Source: Agrococcus jejuensis
Lineage (GTDB): Bacteria > Actinomycetota > Actinomycetes > Actinomycetales > Microbacteriaceae
Length of the DNA: 64,000 nucleotides
Direction: 5' to 3'
Assembly: GCF_007679035.1 (NCBI RefSeq)
Contig: NZ_VEFR01000001.1
Coordinates: 806,001 to 870,000, forward strand
Shown: positions 19,420-28,120 of the stretch, in pieces
Layout: each line of letters opens with the position of its first letter
Numbering within the stretch: position 1 is the first letter of the stretch
Made by a program: the position numbers and the translations under genes
The notes under the pieces: model-generated
Database searches by the model: none
The model's input: the letters and a program-made list of their open reading frames with translations, nothing else
What the model was told of the DNA's origin: nothing

Positions 19420-20381
19420 CCCAGGCCACGGCCGTCGCACATCCGAACATCGCGCTCGTGAAGTACTGGGGCAAGCGCGACGCGACGATGAACCTGCCCG
19501 CGACGGGCAGCCTGTCGATGACGCTCGACGTCTTCCCCACCACGACGACCGTCACGGTCGACGAGACGCTCGCCGCCGACGCGCTCGAGCTCGACGGTCG
19601 TGCGCTCGAGGGCACGCCGCTCGATCGCGTCGCCCGCTTCCTCGACCTCGTGCGCGAGCTCGCGGGCGCGAGCGCGCAAGCGCGCGTCGTCACGACCAAC
19701 GCGGTGCCCACGGGCGCGGGCCTCGCGTCGTCGGCCTCGGGCTTCGCGGCGCTCGCCGTCGCCGCATCGGCCGCGTACGGCCTCGACCTGTCGCCGCGCG
19801 AGCTCTCGCGCCTCGCCCGCCGCGGGTCGGGATCCGCATCCCGCTCGATCGTGTCGGGCGTCGCCGTATGGCACGCGGGCGACGACGACGAGACGTCGTT
19901 CGCCGAGGCCACCGCCGCCCCCGACATGGCGATGGTCATCGCGACGGTCGAGGAGCGCGAGAAGCCCGTCTCGAGCCGCGTCGCCATGGTGCGTACCGCC
20001 GAGACCTCGCCGTTCTACCCCGCATGGGTCTCGAGCACCGCCGAGACGCTCGAGCGCATGGTCGACGCGTGCGCCGCGGGCGACCTCGACCTCGTGGGGC
20101 GCATCGCCGAGACGAACGCGCTGCGCATGCACGCGCTCATCCAGTCGTGCGATCCGCCCATCCGCTACCTCACGAGCGCGAGCCTCACGGTGCTCGACCG
20201 CATCGAGGCGCTGCGCGCCGACGGCGTGCTCGCCTACGCGACCATCGACGCCGGCCCCAACGTCGTCGTGCTCTGCGATCCCGCCGCGGCGCAGCGCATC
20301 GCCGACGACCTCGCGTCCGTCGCCTCGACGGTCGTCGCGCGCCCCGGCCCCGGCGCCCATCTGGTGGAGGCGACCGCGTGA
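19416..20381 (+). CDS. mvaD: Diphosphomevalonate decarboxylase
   Basis: ATP-dependent decarboxylation of mevalonate 5-diphosphate to isopentenyl diphosphate. 321 residues. Diagnostic features: the opening HPNIALVKYWGKRD, GHMP motif VPTGAGLASSASGFAALA, the substrate loop SGSASRSI, and DAGPN with the family's catalytic aspartate near residue 280. Starts at ATG 19416 overlapping mvk (ATGA). In this order the operon is not in pathway order; the kinase acting just before it follows downstream. Confidence 0.95.
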   Translation: MTQATAVAHPNIALVKYWGKRDATMNLPATGSLSMTLDVFPTTTTVTVDETLAADALELDGRALEGTPLDRVARFLDLVRELAGASAQARVVTTNAVPTGAGLASSASGFAALAVAASAAYGLDLSPRELSRLARRGSGSASRSIVSGVAVWHAGDDDETSFAEATAAPDMAMVIATVEEREKPVSSRVAMVRTAETSPFYPAWVSSTAETLERMVDACAAGDLDLVGRIAETNALRMHALIQSCDPPIRYLTSASLTVLDRIEALRADGVLAYATIDAGPNVVVLCDPAAAQRIADDLASVASTVVARPGPGAHLVEATA

Positions 20382-21463
20382 TCACGACGCGCGCACCCGG
20401 CAAGCTCTTCGTCGCGGGCGAGTACGCGGTGGTGGAGCCCGGGCAGCCGTCGGTGCTCGTCGCCGTCGACCGCTTCCTCACGGTGTCGGTCGACCAGTCG
20501 GATGCGTTCGGCCAGGTGCACTCCGAGGCGTACGGCCAGCTGCCCGTGACGTGGACGCGCGACGCGACCGGCGTGCGGATCGACCGCAAGACGCCGTACG
20601 ACTACGTGCTCGCCACCATCACGCTCGTCGACCGGCTGCGGGCCGAGCTCGGCAGGCGCGACTGCTTCTTCGACCTGCGCATCTCGAGCGAGCTCGACGA
20701 CCGCGGCGGCCGCAAGTTCGGCCTCGGCTCGTCGGCGGCCGTGACGGTCGCGACGGTCGCGGCGCTCGACGAGTTCTACGACCTGCGCCTCACGGCCATG
20801 CAGCGCTTCCGCCTCGCGATGCTCGCGACCGTCTCGGTCGTGCCGACCGCATCGGGTGGCGACCTCGCGGCGTCGACCTTCGGCGGCTGGATCGGCTACT
20901 CCTCGCCCGACCGCGCCGCGCTCGTGCGGCGGCTGCGCAGCGGCGCCCCGATCGGCGAGCTGCTCGACGAGCCGTGGGACGGCCTCAGCGTGACGCGCAT
21001 CGAGCCGCCGGCCTCGATGCGGCTGCTCGTGGGCTGGACGGGCGCGCCCGCCGCGACCGAGCGCCTCGTCGACCGCGTGCTCGTCATGCGCGAGACCGGC
21101 GCGCAGGTGCATCGCGACTTCCTCGCCGCGAGCCACGACCAGGTGAGCCTGCTCACCACGGCGCTGCAGACCGACGACGTGCCCGCCGCGCTCGACGCCA
21201 TCCGCTCCTGCCGCTCCCTGCTGCGCGATCTCGGCGACGCCGCCGGCATCGACATCGAGACCGATCGCCTGCGAGCCCTCTGCGACGCCGCAGAGCGCGC
21301 GGGCGCCGCGGCGAAGCCGTCGGGCGCGGGTGGTGGCGACTGCGGCATCGCGCTCGCGCCGCTCGATGCCGACGTGCAGGCGATGCACCGAGCGTGGGAG
21401 GCCGACGACGTGCGGCACCTGACGATCTCGGTCACGCCGCCGCGGGATGACGTCGATGGGTGA
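20378..21463 (+). CDS. Phosphomevalonate kinase
   Basis: GHMP kinase converting 5-phosphomevalonate to the diphosphate, the substrate of MvaD. 361 residues: APGKLFVAGEYAVVEPGQPS opening, ATP motif KFGLGSSAAVTVATV, GGDLAASTFGGWIGY, and C-terminal KPSGAGGGDCGIAL. These fit the bacterial MvaK2 type rather than the eukaryotic non-homologous enzyme. GTG 20378 overlaps the mvaD stop (GTGA). Confidence 0.92.
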   Translation: MITTRAPGKLFVAGEYAVVEPGQPSVLVAVDRFLTVSVDQSDAFGQVHSEAYGQLPVTWTRDATGVRIDRKTPYDYVLATITLVDRLRAELGRRDCFFDLRISSELDDRGGRKFGLGSSAAVTVATVAALDEFYDLRLTAMQRFRLAMLATVSVVPTASGGDLAASTFGGWIGYSSPDRAALVRRLRSGAPIGELLDEPWDGLSVTRIEPPASMRLLVGWTGAPAATERLVDRVLVMRETGAQVHRDFLAASHDQVSLLTTALQTDDVPAALDAIRSCRSLLRDLGDAAGIDIETDRLRALCDAAERAGAAAKPSGAGGGDCGIALAPLDADVQAMHRAWEADDVRHLTISVTPPRDDVDG

Positions 21464-22526
21464 GCGCAAGGACGACCATGTGCGCATCGCGCTCGAGCAC
21501 GAGCGCGACCGCCGCGGCAGGCCGAGCGACCTCGACGACGTCGAGCTCGTGCACCACGCGCTCGACGGCATCGACCCGGCGCGGGTGAGCCTCGACGTCG
21601 ACGTGGCAGGGCTCGCCTGGCGCTCCCCCGTCTACGTCAACGGCATGACGGGCGGCACGGCGCACACGGGCGACGTCAATCGCATCCTCGCGATCGCGGC
21701 GCGCGAGGCCGACCTGCCCATCGCGTCCGGCTCGGTGTCGATCGCGCTCGACGACCCGTCGCGTGCGCCGTACTTCCGCGTGCTGCGCGACGAGCACCCG
21801 CACGGCTTCGTGCTCGCGAACGTGGGCGCCGACCGCTCGGCCGACGACGCGCGTCGCGCCGTCGCGCTGCTGGATGCGGATGCGCTGCAGGTGCACCTGA
21901 ACGCCGCGCAGGAGCTCGTGATGCCCGAGGGCTCCACGCGCTTCGACACGTGGGCGTCGTCGATCGCGGCGATCTGCGAGGCCGTCGACGTGCCCGTGAT
22001 CGTGAAGGAGGTCGGTGCCGGCCTCTCGGGCCGCACCGTCGCACGCCTGCGCGACCTCGGCGTCGACGTCGCCGACGTCGGCGGCACGGGCGGCACCGAC
22101 TTCGTGCGCGTCGAGAACGACCGCCGTGCCGCGCGCGACTTCGCCTACCTCGGCGGTTGGGGCCTCTCGACGCCCGCGTGCCTGCTCGACGCGCAGGACG
22201 CGGGGCTGCCGCTGCTCGCCTCCGGCGGCATCCGGCATCCGCTCGACGTCGTGCGCGCCCTCGCGCTCGGTGCGCGCGCCGTGGGCGTCGCGAGCCGCTT
22301 CCTCGCCGTGGCGGTCGAGGGCGGCGAGCAGGCGCTCGTCGACGAGATGCACCTGTGGCGCGACCACGTGCGCGCGATCCTCGCGCTCGTCGGCGCCGAA
22401 TCACCCGCGGACGCGGTGCACGCCGACGTGCTCGTGCGCGGACGCCTGCGCGAGCTCGCCGAGCTGCGCGGCATCGACGTGACGACCCTGGCGCGCCGCC
22501 GCGCCGTCGACGGAAGGCTCCGATGA
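21456..22526 (+). CDS. fni: Isopentenyl-diphosphate delta-isomerase, type 2
   Basis: FMN- and NADPH-dependent isomerase interconverting IPP and DMAPP, making both isoprenoid units available. About 356 residues with the type 2 signatures RKDDHVRIA near the start, YVNGMTGG, HLNAAQELVMPEG, VIVKEVGAGLS, VGGTGGTDF and ASGGIRHPLDV. ATG 21456 is chosen because a GGGAT-like RBS lies 8-10 bases upstream; ATG 21447 is three codons earlier and also possible. Overlaps the phosphomevalonate kinase gene by 8 bases. Confidence 0.94.
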   Translation: MGERKDDHVRIALEHERDRRGRPSDLDDVELVHHALDGIDPARVSLDVDVAGLAWRSPVYVNGMTGGTAHTGDVNRILAIAAREADLPIASGSVSIALDDPSRAPYFRVLRDEHPHGFVLANVGADRSADDARRAVALLDADALQVHLNAAQELVMPEGSTRFDTWASSIAAICEAVDVPVIVKEVGAGLSGRTVARLRDLGVDVADVGGTGGTDFVRVENDRRAARDFAYLGGWGLSTPACLLDAQDAGLPLLASGGIRHPLDVVRALALGARAVGVASRFLAVAVEGGEQALVDEMHLWRDHVRAILALVGAESPADAVHADVLVRGRLRELAELRGIDVTTLARRRAVDGRLR

Positions 22527-23572
22527 CCGACTTCACGCCCATCCCCACGTCGTGGGTCGGGCCCATCCGCATCTCGGGCAACGCCGTGACCGACGAGGTC
22601 ACCGTGCCGCTCGCGACGTACGAGTCGCCGCTGTGGCCCTCGGTGGGACGTGGCGCGCGCATCTCCCGGCAGGTCGAGGGCGGCATCCAGGTGACCGTCG
22701 TCGACGAGCGCATGACGCGCTCGATCCTGCTGCGCGCCGACGACGCCGCGACCGCCGTCGCCGCGTCGCGCTCGATCAAGGACCGCATCGACGACCTGCG
22801 CATGGTCGTGGAGGCGCAGAGCCGGTTCGCGCGGCTGCTCGACGTCGACACCGAGGTCGTGGGCAGCCTGCTGTTCGTGCGCTTCGCGTTCTCGACCGGC
22901 GACGCCTCGGGCCACAACATGGCGACCGCGGCGGCGGAGTCGCTCATCGAGGCGATCCTCGCGTTCTCGCCCGAGCTCGAGTACGGCTCGATCTCGGGCA
23001 ACTGGTGCTCCGACAAGAAGGCCACGGCCGTCAACGGCATCCTCGGCCGCGGCCGCTCGGTCGTCGCCGACATCCTCATCCCCCGCGACCTCGTCGAGAC
23101 GGGCCTGCGCACGACGCCCGAGCGTCTCGAGGCGCTCAACACGGGCAAGAACCTGGTGGGCTCGACGATCGCGGGCGCGCTGCGCTCGGCGAACGCGCAC
23201 TACGCGAACATGCTGCTGGGCTTCTACCTCGCGACCGGCCAGGACGCCGCGAACATCGTCGAGGGCTCGCAGGGCATCACCTACGTCGAGGCCCGCGAGG
23301 CGGGCGTGTACTTCTCGTGCACGATCCCGAACCTCATCGTCGGCACCGTCGGCAACGGCAAGGGCGGCGGGCTGCCCGTCGTCGAGGACGCGCTGCAGCG
23401 CATCGGCTGCCGCTCGGGCGGCGAGCCCGGCGCCGACGCGCGACGCCTCGCCGCGCTGATCGGCGCGACCGTGCTGTGCGGCGAGCTGTCGCTGCTGGCA
23501 GCCCAGACCAATCCGGGAGAGCTCATGGCGACGCATCGCGTGCTGGAGCGTGGAGAGCGGAGGACCGCATGA
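22523..23572 (+). CDS. mvaA: Hydroxymethylglutaryl-CoA reductase
   Basis: Reduces HMG-CoA to mevalonate with NADPH, the committed step. 349 residues. Motifs resemble class I-type enzymes found in Streptomyces: FSTGDASGHNMAT (nucleotide site), NWCSDKKATAVNGILGRGRSVV (catalytic lysine region), and GTVGNGKGGGLP. No membrane anchor, so cytosolic, as expected for a bacterial enzyme. ATG 22523 overlaps fni by 4 bases (ATGA). Confidence 0.95.
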   Translation: MTDFTPIPTSWVGPIRISGNAVTDEVTVPLATYESPLWPSVGRGARISRQVEGGIQVTVVDERMTRSILLRADDAATAVAASRSIKDRIDDLRMVVEAQSRFARLLDVDTEVVGSLLFVRFAFSTGDASGHNMATAAAESLIEAILAFSPELEYGSISGNWCSDKKATAVNGILGRGRSVVADILIPRDLVETGLRTTPERLEALNTGKNLVGSTIAGALRSANAHYANMLLGFYLATGQDAANIVEGSQGITYVEAREAGVYFSCTIPNLIVGTVGNGKGGGLPVVEDALQRIGCRSGGEPGADARRLAALIGATVLCGELSLLAAQTNPGELMATHRVLERGERRTA

Positions 23573-24705
23573 GCGTCGGCATCGACGACATCCAGATCGC
23601 GACGGGGCACCATGTGCTCGACATGTCGCTGCTGGCGGAGGCGCGCGGCATCGAGCCCGCGAAGCTGTCCATCGGGCTCGGGCAGCTCGCGATGAGCGTG
23701 CTCGCCCCCGACGAGGACATCGTGACGATGGCGGCCGCGGCCGCCGCGCCGATCGTGGAGCGCATCGACGCGTCGCGCATCCGCTCGGTGCTCGTCGCGA
23801 CGGAGTCGGGCGTCGACCAGTCGAAGGCGGCGGGCGTGTTCGTGCACCGTCTGCTCGACCTGCCGTCGACGACGCGCGTCGTCGAGCTGAAGCAGGCCTG
23901 CTACGGCGGCATCGCGGGCGTGCAGCTCGCCGCCGACCAGGTGGCGCGCCGCCCCGACGATCTCGCGCTCGTCATCGCGACCGACGTCGCCCGCTACGAC
24001 CTCGCCTCGGCGGGCGAGCCCACCCAGGGTGCCGGCGCCGTCGCGATGCTCGTGTCGGCGAACCCCCGCCTCGTCGAGCTCGACGCGGTGAGCGGCCTGC
24101 ACACGTTCGACGTCGACGACTTCTGGCGTCCGAACGACCGCACGACCGCGCTCGTCGACGGGCACCTGTCGACCTCGGCGTACCTCGACTCGCTCGAGGG
24201 CGCGTGGCGCGACCTCGTCGCACGCGGCGGCCGCTCGCTCGCCGACGTCGCGCACCTGCTGTACCACCAGCCGTTCACGAAGATGGCCCGCAAGGCGCAC
24301 GCGCGCCTGAGCGACCTGCTGGACGGCGAGGTCGGCGCGCTCGACGAGGCCGCGCTCGACGTCGGCGCGCAGCTGGGCAACGCGTACTCGGCGTCGCTGC
24401 CGGGCGCGCTCGCGGGCCTGCTCGAGTCGGGCGACCGCTCGGGCGCCGGCGTGGGCATGTTCTCGTACGGCTCCGGCTCGGTCGGCGAGTGGATGACGGG
24501 CGTCGTGCGCTCGGATGCGGGCGTGCACGACGCCGGCGTGCGCCGTGCGATCGACGGCCGCGTGCCGATCGACGTCGCGACGTACGAGCGCCTGCACGCG
24601 GAGCACTCCGCGTCGAGCGAGGATCGCACGCTGCCGCGCGTCACGACGGGGCCGTTCCGCATGGCGGGCGTCGAGGGCGGCGCGCGTAAGTACGAGCGCG
24701 TCTGA
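23569..24705 (+). CDS. mvaS: Hydroxymethylglutaryl-CoA synthase
   Basis: Condenses acetoacetyl-CoA and acetyl-CoA to HMG-CoA, the entry reaction of the pathway. 378 residues. The catalytic triad is visible: Glu79 in ATESGVDQSK, Cys111 in KQACYGG, and His in YHQPFTKMA. ATG 23569 overlaps the mvaA stop. It is the last gene of the six-gene operon; acetoacetyl-CoA must come from a thiolase or NphT7-like enzyme outside the window. No strong terminator is visible after it. Confidence 0.96.
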   Translation: MSVGIDDIQIATGHHVLDMSLLAEARGIEPAKLSIGLGQLAMSVLAPDEDIVTMAAAAAAPIVERIDASRIRSVLVATESGVDQSKAAGVFVHRLLDLPSTTRVVELKQACYGGIAGVQLAADQVARRPDDLALVIATDVARYDLASAGEPTQGAGAVAMLVSANPRLVELDAVSGLHTFDVDDFWRPNDRTTALVDGHLSTSAYLDSLEGAWRDLVARGGRSLADVAHLLYHQPFTKMARKAHARLSDLLDGEVGALDEAALDVGAQLGNAYSASLPGALAGLLESGDRSGAGVGMFSYGSGSVGEWMTGVVRSDAGVHDAGVRRAIDGRVPIDVATYERLHAEHSASSEDRTLPRVTTGPFRMAGVEGGARKYERV

Positions 24706-24755
24706 CCCGCGTCAAGGGGGCTGCGCGGCAGTCATGAGCATCCGTCGAGGAGGCG

Positions 24756-24775
24756 TAGGATGATGCAGTCACTGC
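24756..24775 (+). promoter_or_regulatory. Predicted promoter with palindrome at the transcript start
   Basis: TAGGAT (24756-24761) is a plausible -10. The perfect 11-base palindrome GCAGT-C-ACTGC (24765-24775) covers the expected transcription start. It would suit a dimeric regulator controlling the small membrane protein gene at 24806. Confidence 0.45.
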
Positions 24776-24805
24776 AAGTTCTTCCTTCTCCTTCGAGGTG
24801 TGTCC

Positions 24806-25189
24806 ATGAGCGATCAGGTCGTGCAGCAGAGCCAGACGAATGGATCCGTCGACTCCGTGCCCATCGAGGTGCAGCGCATCATGCGCACGGGAACGATCTG
24901 GACGGCCGCGGGCATGCTCGCTCCCGTGCTGGGTCTCGGGCCGCTCGTCGCCGCCGGCTGGCGACCCGCCGACCTCGCGGGCGGCATCGAGCTGGTGTTC
25001 TGGATCGGCACGCTCGTCGCGACGGCGGGCCTCGGCCTGCTCATGTGGGCGGGCTGCCCCGTCATGGCCTACACGGTCGACCAGGCGTACACGCAGAAGA
25101 AGCACTCCATCCGCATCGGCATCTGCATGAACCTCGCGGGCATGGCGCTCGTGGGCCTCGTCCTGCTGCTCTCCCCCGCCGTCGGCTGA
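24806..25189 (+). CDS. Small integral membrane protein
   Basis: 127 residues, function unknown. Three transmembrane stretches: about 31-52 (IWTAAGMLAPVLGLGPLVAA), 62-85 (IELVFWIGTLVATAGLGLLMWAG) and 105-125. A soluble N-terminal 25 residues is Gln/Ser-rich. ATG 24806 has GAGGTG 6 bases upstream; an in-frame GTG at 24800 is less likely. Follows the mevalonate operon by 100 bases but has its own predicted promoter. Confidence 0.7.
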   Translation: MSDQVVQQSQTNGSVDSVPIEVQRIMRTGTIWTAAGMLAPVLGLGPLVAAGWRPADLAGGIELVFWIGTLVATAGLGLLMWAGCPVMAYTVDQAYTQKKHSIRIGICMNLAGMALVGLVLLLSPAVG

Positions 25190-25216
25190 GCCGGGTGACG
25201 CCGGCGTCGATCGCGC

Positions 25217-25235
25217 ACGCCCTCGCGCAGGGCGT
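25217..25235. promoter_or_regulatory. Inverted repeat before the MFS gene
   Basis: ACGCCCT (25217-25223) - five bases - AGGGCGT (25229-25235) is a perfect 7+7 repeat ending 6 bases before the GTG at 25242. The right arm holds the only RBS-like bases, so a hairpin or bound protein could block translation. GACGCCGGCGTC at 25197-25208 is a second perfect palindrome in the same 52-base gap. GC richness makes chance occurrence possible. Confidence 0.35.
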
Positions 25236-25241
25236 CGCCGC

Positions 25242-26465
25242 GTGACCGACGCCGAGCGCTTCCCCTTCAAGAAGGTCGCGGTCGCGGCGTACCTGCCGAC
25301 CGTGCTGTTCGCGATCGGCGAGGGCGCGATCATCCCGTACATCCCCGTGATCGCGGGCGACCTCGGGGCGAGCCTCGCCGTCGCAGGCCTCGTCGCGGCG
25401 ATGATGGTCGTCGGCGAGCTGCTGGGCAGCGTGCCGGGCGGCATGCTCGTGGGGCGGCTCGGCGAGCGAGCCACGATGATCTACGCCGGGCTCGCGACGA
25501 TCCTCGCGCTGTCGCTCGCGTGGTTCGCGACCGAGCCGTGGATGCTCGGGCTCGCGATCCTCGTGACGGGCGTCGCGACGGCGATCTTCGCGCTCGCACG
25601 GCACGCGTTCATGACGACCTACGTGCCGTACCGGTACCGGGCGCGGGCGCTGTCGGCGCTCGGCGGCACCTTCCGCCTCGGGCTCTTCATCGGCCCGCTG
25701 CTCGCCTCCGGCATCATCGCGCTCGGCGCGCCGGTGCAGGTCACGATCTGGCTGTTCGTCGGCGGCTGCCTCGCCGCGGTCGTCGTGCTGCTCTTCCTGC
25801 CCGACCCGCAGACGACGTTCGAGTCGGGCAAGGGGCACGAAGGCGCCGAGACCGTGGAGCGCGAGACCGTGCGCCTCGGCGACACGCTGCGCCGCTACGC
25901 GAAGACGCTCGGCACGGTCGGCGTCGGGGCCGCGATGCTCGCGCTCGCGCGCAAGGGCCGCGACGTCATCATCCCGCTGTGGGCCGTGTCGATCGGCGTC
26001 GACGCCGCGACGACGGGCCTCATCGTGGGCATCGCCGGCGCGGTCGACTTCCTGCTGTTCTTCGTCTCCGGGCTCGTGATGGATCGCTTCGGCCGCCTGT
26101 GGGCGGTCGTGCCGTCGCTCATCCTCATGGCTGCCGGGTTCGCGACGCTCGCGGCGACGCACGACGGCTCGGCGGCGCTCGTGGGCCTGCTCGTGGGCGC
26201 CGGGCTGCTCGCGGTGGCGAACGGCATGTCGTCGGGCATCCTCATGACGCTGGGCGCCGACCTCGCCGACCGCCTGAACCCGGCACCGTTCCTCGGCGCG
26301 TGGCGGCTCACGACGAACGCGGGCGGCGCGATCGCGCCGCTCGGCATCGCGGCGCTCATCCAGGCGTCGTCGATCGTGACGGCCGGCTTCGCGCTCGTGG
26401 CGACGTGCGCCGTCGGCGTCGTCGTGCTCGTGAAGACACTGCCGCGCGGCAGACCTGGCGCCTGA
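25242..26465 (+). CDS. MFS transporter
   Basis: Major facilitator superfamily permease, 407 residues, about 12 hydrophobic helices in two bundles split by a charged loop near residues 188-220 (DPQTTFESGKGHEGAETVERE). The MFS loop 2-3 motif appears as GGMLVGRLGERATMIY, and the second-half counterpart as LVMDRFGRLWAVVP. Proton-driven export or uptake of a small molecule is expected; the substrate is not evident. GTG 25242 is the only start before the first helix. Confidence 0.88.
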   Translation: MTDAERFPFKKVAVAAYLPTVLFAIGEGAIIPYIPVIAGDLGASLAVAGLVAAMMVVGELLGSVPGGMLVGRLGERATMIYAGLATILALSLAWFATEPWMLGLAILVTGVATAIFALARHAFMTTYVPYRYRARALSALGGTFRLGLFIGPLLASGIIALGAPVQVTIWLFVGGCLAAVVVLLFLPDPQTTFESGKGHEGAETVERETVRLGDTLRRYAKTLGTVGVGAAMLALARKGRDVIIPLWAVSIGVDAATTGLIVGIAGAVDFLLFFVSGLVMDRFGRLWAVVPSLILMAAGFATLAATHDGSAALVGLLVGAGLLAVANGMSSGILMTLGADLADRLNPAPFLGAWRLTTNAGGAIAPLGIAALIQASSIVTAGFALVATCAVGVVVLVKTLPRGRPGA

Positions 26466-26558
26466 CCGACGACCGGCCGCTGCGTGCGCACGCGTCGGTC
26501 CAGAGGATGCGCCGGTCGCCTCCCAGCACCGTCCAGCCTGATCGGGCAGGCTCCTCGC

Positions 26559-27191
26559 ATGCGTCGAAGCCTCCTGCTCCTCCCCCTCGCCGCGATCGTG
26601 GTGCTCTCCGGCTGCGTCATCGCACCGCCTGCCATCCAGGACCCCGACCCGCAGCCGAGCCCCGACGTCTCGACGCAGCCCAGCCCCGACGTGTCGACGC
26701 AGCCGAGCCCGTCGCCGACGCAGCAGCAGACCGCCGAGGCACCCGAGCCGAACGACAACCTCGGTCCGATCACGGCAGGTGGCGAGGAGGGGTCGACCGG
26801 AAACCCGTTCCCGCCAGGGGCCGACCTGACCGGCGGCGAGTGGTCGGTCGTCGTCTCGGCGGCGAACCTCGACGCCGAGGCCACCGTCGTCGCGGGCGGC
26901 GGACTGCCTGCTCCCGACGGCTGGCGGTGGATCAGCACCGTTGTGCGGGTGTCGACGACGGGCGCCGAGTCGTCGACGGGCGACGTGTGGGCGTCGTACG
27001 TCGCGCCCGACGGCGACGTCTTCTTCTCGGTGATCGACTCGTCGATCCCGGGCTCGAATCAGGTCGAGGCCATGGTGGCGGGTCAGGAGTACGCGTTCAC
27101 GGAGTTCCTGCTCGCGCCCGAGGCGACGCTCGAGCAGGGGGTGCTGTCGATCACGACGGCAGGGCTCACGTCGTTCATCCGGCTGCAGTAG
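26559..27191 (+). CDS. Putative lipoprotein
   Basis: 210-residue exported lipoprotein. Signal peptide MRRSLLLLPLAAIVVLSGC with lipobox L-S-G-C, cleaved before Cys19. Residues 20-75 are a Pro/Ser/Gln linker with two near-identical copies of the octapeptide QPSPDVST. The mature domain (about 85-210) is beta-rich and Ser/Thr/Gly-rich with no recognised family. ATG 26559 begins the signal peptide; longer upstream frame is not used. Converges on the Tad operon. Confidence 0.82.
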   Translation: MRRSLLLLPLAAIVVLSGCVIAPPAIQDPDPQPSPDVSTQPSPDVSTQPSPSPTQQQTAEAPEPNDNLGPITAGGEEGSTGNPFPPGADLTGGEWSVVVSAANLDAEATVVAGGGLPAPDGWRWISTVVRVSTTGAESSTGDVWASYVAPDGDVFFSVIDSSIPGSNQVEAMVAGQEYAFTEFLLAPEATLEQGVLSITTAGLTSFIRLQ

Positions 27192-27200
27192 CCCTCGGCC

Positions 27201-27215
27201 GCCTGAGGCTCAGGC
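27201..27215. terminator. Weak hairpin between lipoprotein gene and Tad operon
   Basis: GCCTGA (27201-27206) and TCAGGC (27210-27215) form a 6-bp stem with a 3-base loop. It overlaps the stop codon of the last Tad gene and lies between convergent transcripts. Short, hence low confidence. Confidence 0.35.
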
Positions 27216-27674
27216 GACGAACACCGACCTCGCCGTCACCGTCACGTCGAGCGGGATGCCGTCGGGCAGCAGCAGCGACACGATCGGCGGGCGCCACACG
27301 GCCGCGACCGTGACCTCGGCCGTCTGCGTGTCGAGCGACTGCGCGTCGACCAGCTGCACGGCGTCGAGCTGCGTCGGCGACGCCGCGATCCAGCCGGCCG
27401 CCGCCCGCTCGACGGCGTCGTCGGCGAGCTGCGGCGACGGCTGCTCGCCGTCGAACGCGATCTGCGACAGCGCGAACGCCTCCGCAGCGTGCAGCGCCGC
27501 GCCGTCGGCGAGCGTGAACAGACGCCGCCGCTCGACGAGCAACGCCGTCGCACCCACGACCACGACGATGAGCGCCAGCGCCAGCGCGCCGTAGAAGATC
27601 GTGAGCAGCAGCGTCGAGCCCTCCTCGTCCCGGGCGAGCGAGCGCATGCGGGCGCGCACCGATCCGCCGCTCAC
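27210..27674 (-). CDS. Tad pilus TadE/TadG-like pseudopilin-type protein
   Basis: 154 residues. After a short basic N-terminus comes D-E-E-G-S-T followed by a transmembrane helix (LLLTIFYGALALALIVVVVG) and RRRLFTLADGAALHAAEAFA, typical of the TadG-like 'Flp pilus-assembly' protein at the end of actinobacterial tad loci. The rest is a predicted periplasmic/extracellular domain. GTG 27674 overlaps the upstream TadE stop (GTGA). An internal ATG at 27647 is an alternative start. Last gene of the operon. Confidence 0.72.
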   Translation of the reverse strand: MSGGSVRARMRSLARDEEGSTLLLTIFYGALALALIVVVVGATALLVERRRLFTLADGAALHAAEAFALSQIAFDGEQPSPQLADDAVERAAAGWIAASPTQLDAVQLVDAQSLDTQTAEVTVAAVWRPPIVSLLLPDGIPLDVTVTARSVFVA

Positions 27675-28120
27675 GGTCGCAGCTCCGACACGGGCTGCGC
27701 CGCCTGCGCCGTGATCGGCACCGACAGTCCCACGTCGAGATCGAGCACGGGCGGCACGAGCGGAAGCGGCACCGTCACCTCGACGGCGACCTGCACCGTG
27801 CCACCGCGCGTCGTGCAGTCGGACGGCGTCGGTGCGCACGCGACATCGACCGCCGTCGGCTCGAGACCGAGGTCCGCGAGGGCCACCGCGATCGCCGCAT
27901 CCGCCGCCGCGAGGCCCGCGCCATGCGAGTCGGCCGTGGCGACCATCCGCGCCGCCTGTCGCGCAGCACCCTCGGTCGCGAGCGTCGCCGCCTGCAGCTG
28001 CGCCATCGCGAGCACGAGGTACACGAGCGGGATGGTCAGCAGCATGCCGATCGTGAGGAACTCGATCGACGCCGAGCCATCGTCTGCCGCGAGGTCAGTC
28101 CAGCGTCTCGAGCGCGGCAC
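27671..28120 (-). CDS. TadE-like minor pilin-type protein (second copy)
   Basis: 149 residues. The pseudopilin-like stretch D-D-G-S-A-S-I-E-F precedes a hydrophobic helix (LTIGMLLTIPLVYLVLAMAQ) and QAATLATEGAARQAARM, the TadE hallmark. A C-terminal beta-rich domain contains two cysteines (VACAP, DCTT). No ATG precedes the helix; GTG 28120 is the only suitable start and overlaps the previous gene by 26 bases, so the two are translationally coupled. Confidence 0.72.
   Translation of the reverse strand: MPRSRRWTDLAADDGSASIEFLTIGMLLTIPLVYLVLAMAQLQAATLATEGAARQAARMVATADSHGAGLAAADAAIAVALADLGLEPTAVDVACAPTPSDCTTRGGTVQVAVEVTVPLPLVPPVLDLDVGLSVPITAQAAQPVSELRP

Noticed and set aside
25197..25208. GACGCCGGCGTC palindrome between the small membrane protein and MFS genes
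   Set aside because: Composed of GC-rich dinucleotides common in this genome; not strong enough alone to call an operator.
24760..25245. 161-codon forward ORF starting MMQSLQVLPSP
   Set aside because: Overlaps the small membrane protein in another frame, is Arg/His-rich with no domain, and its start lies inside the predicted -10 and palindrome.
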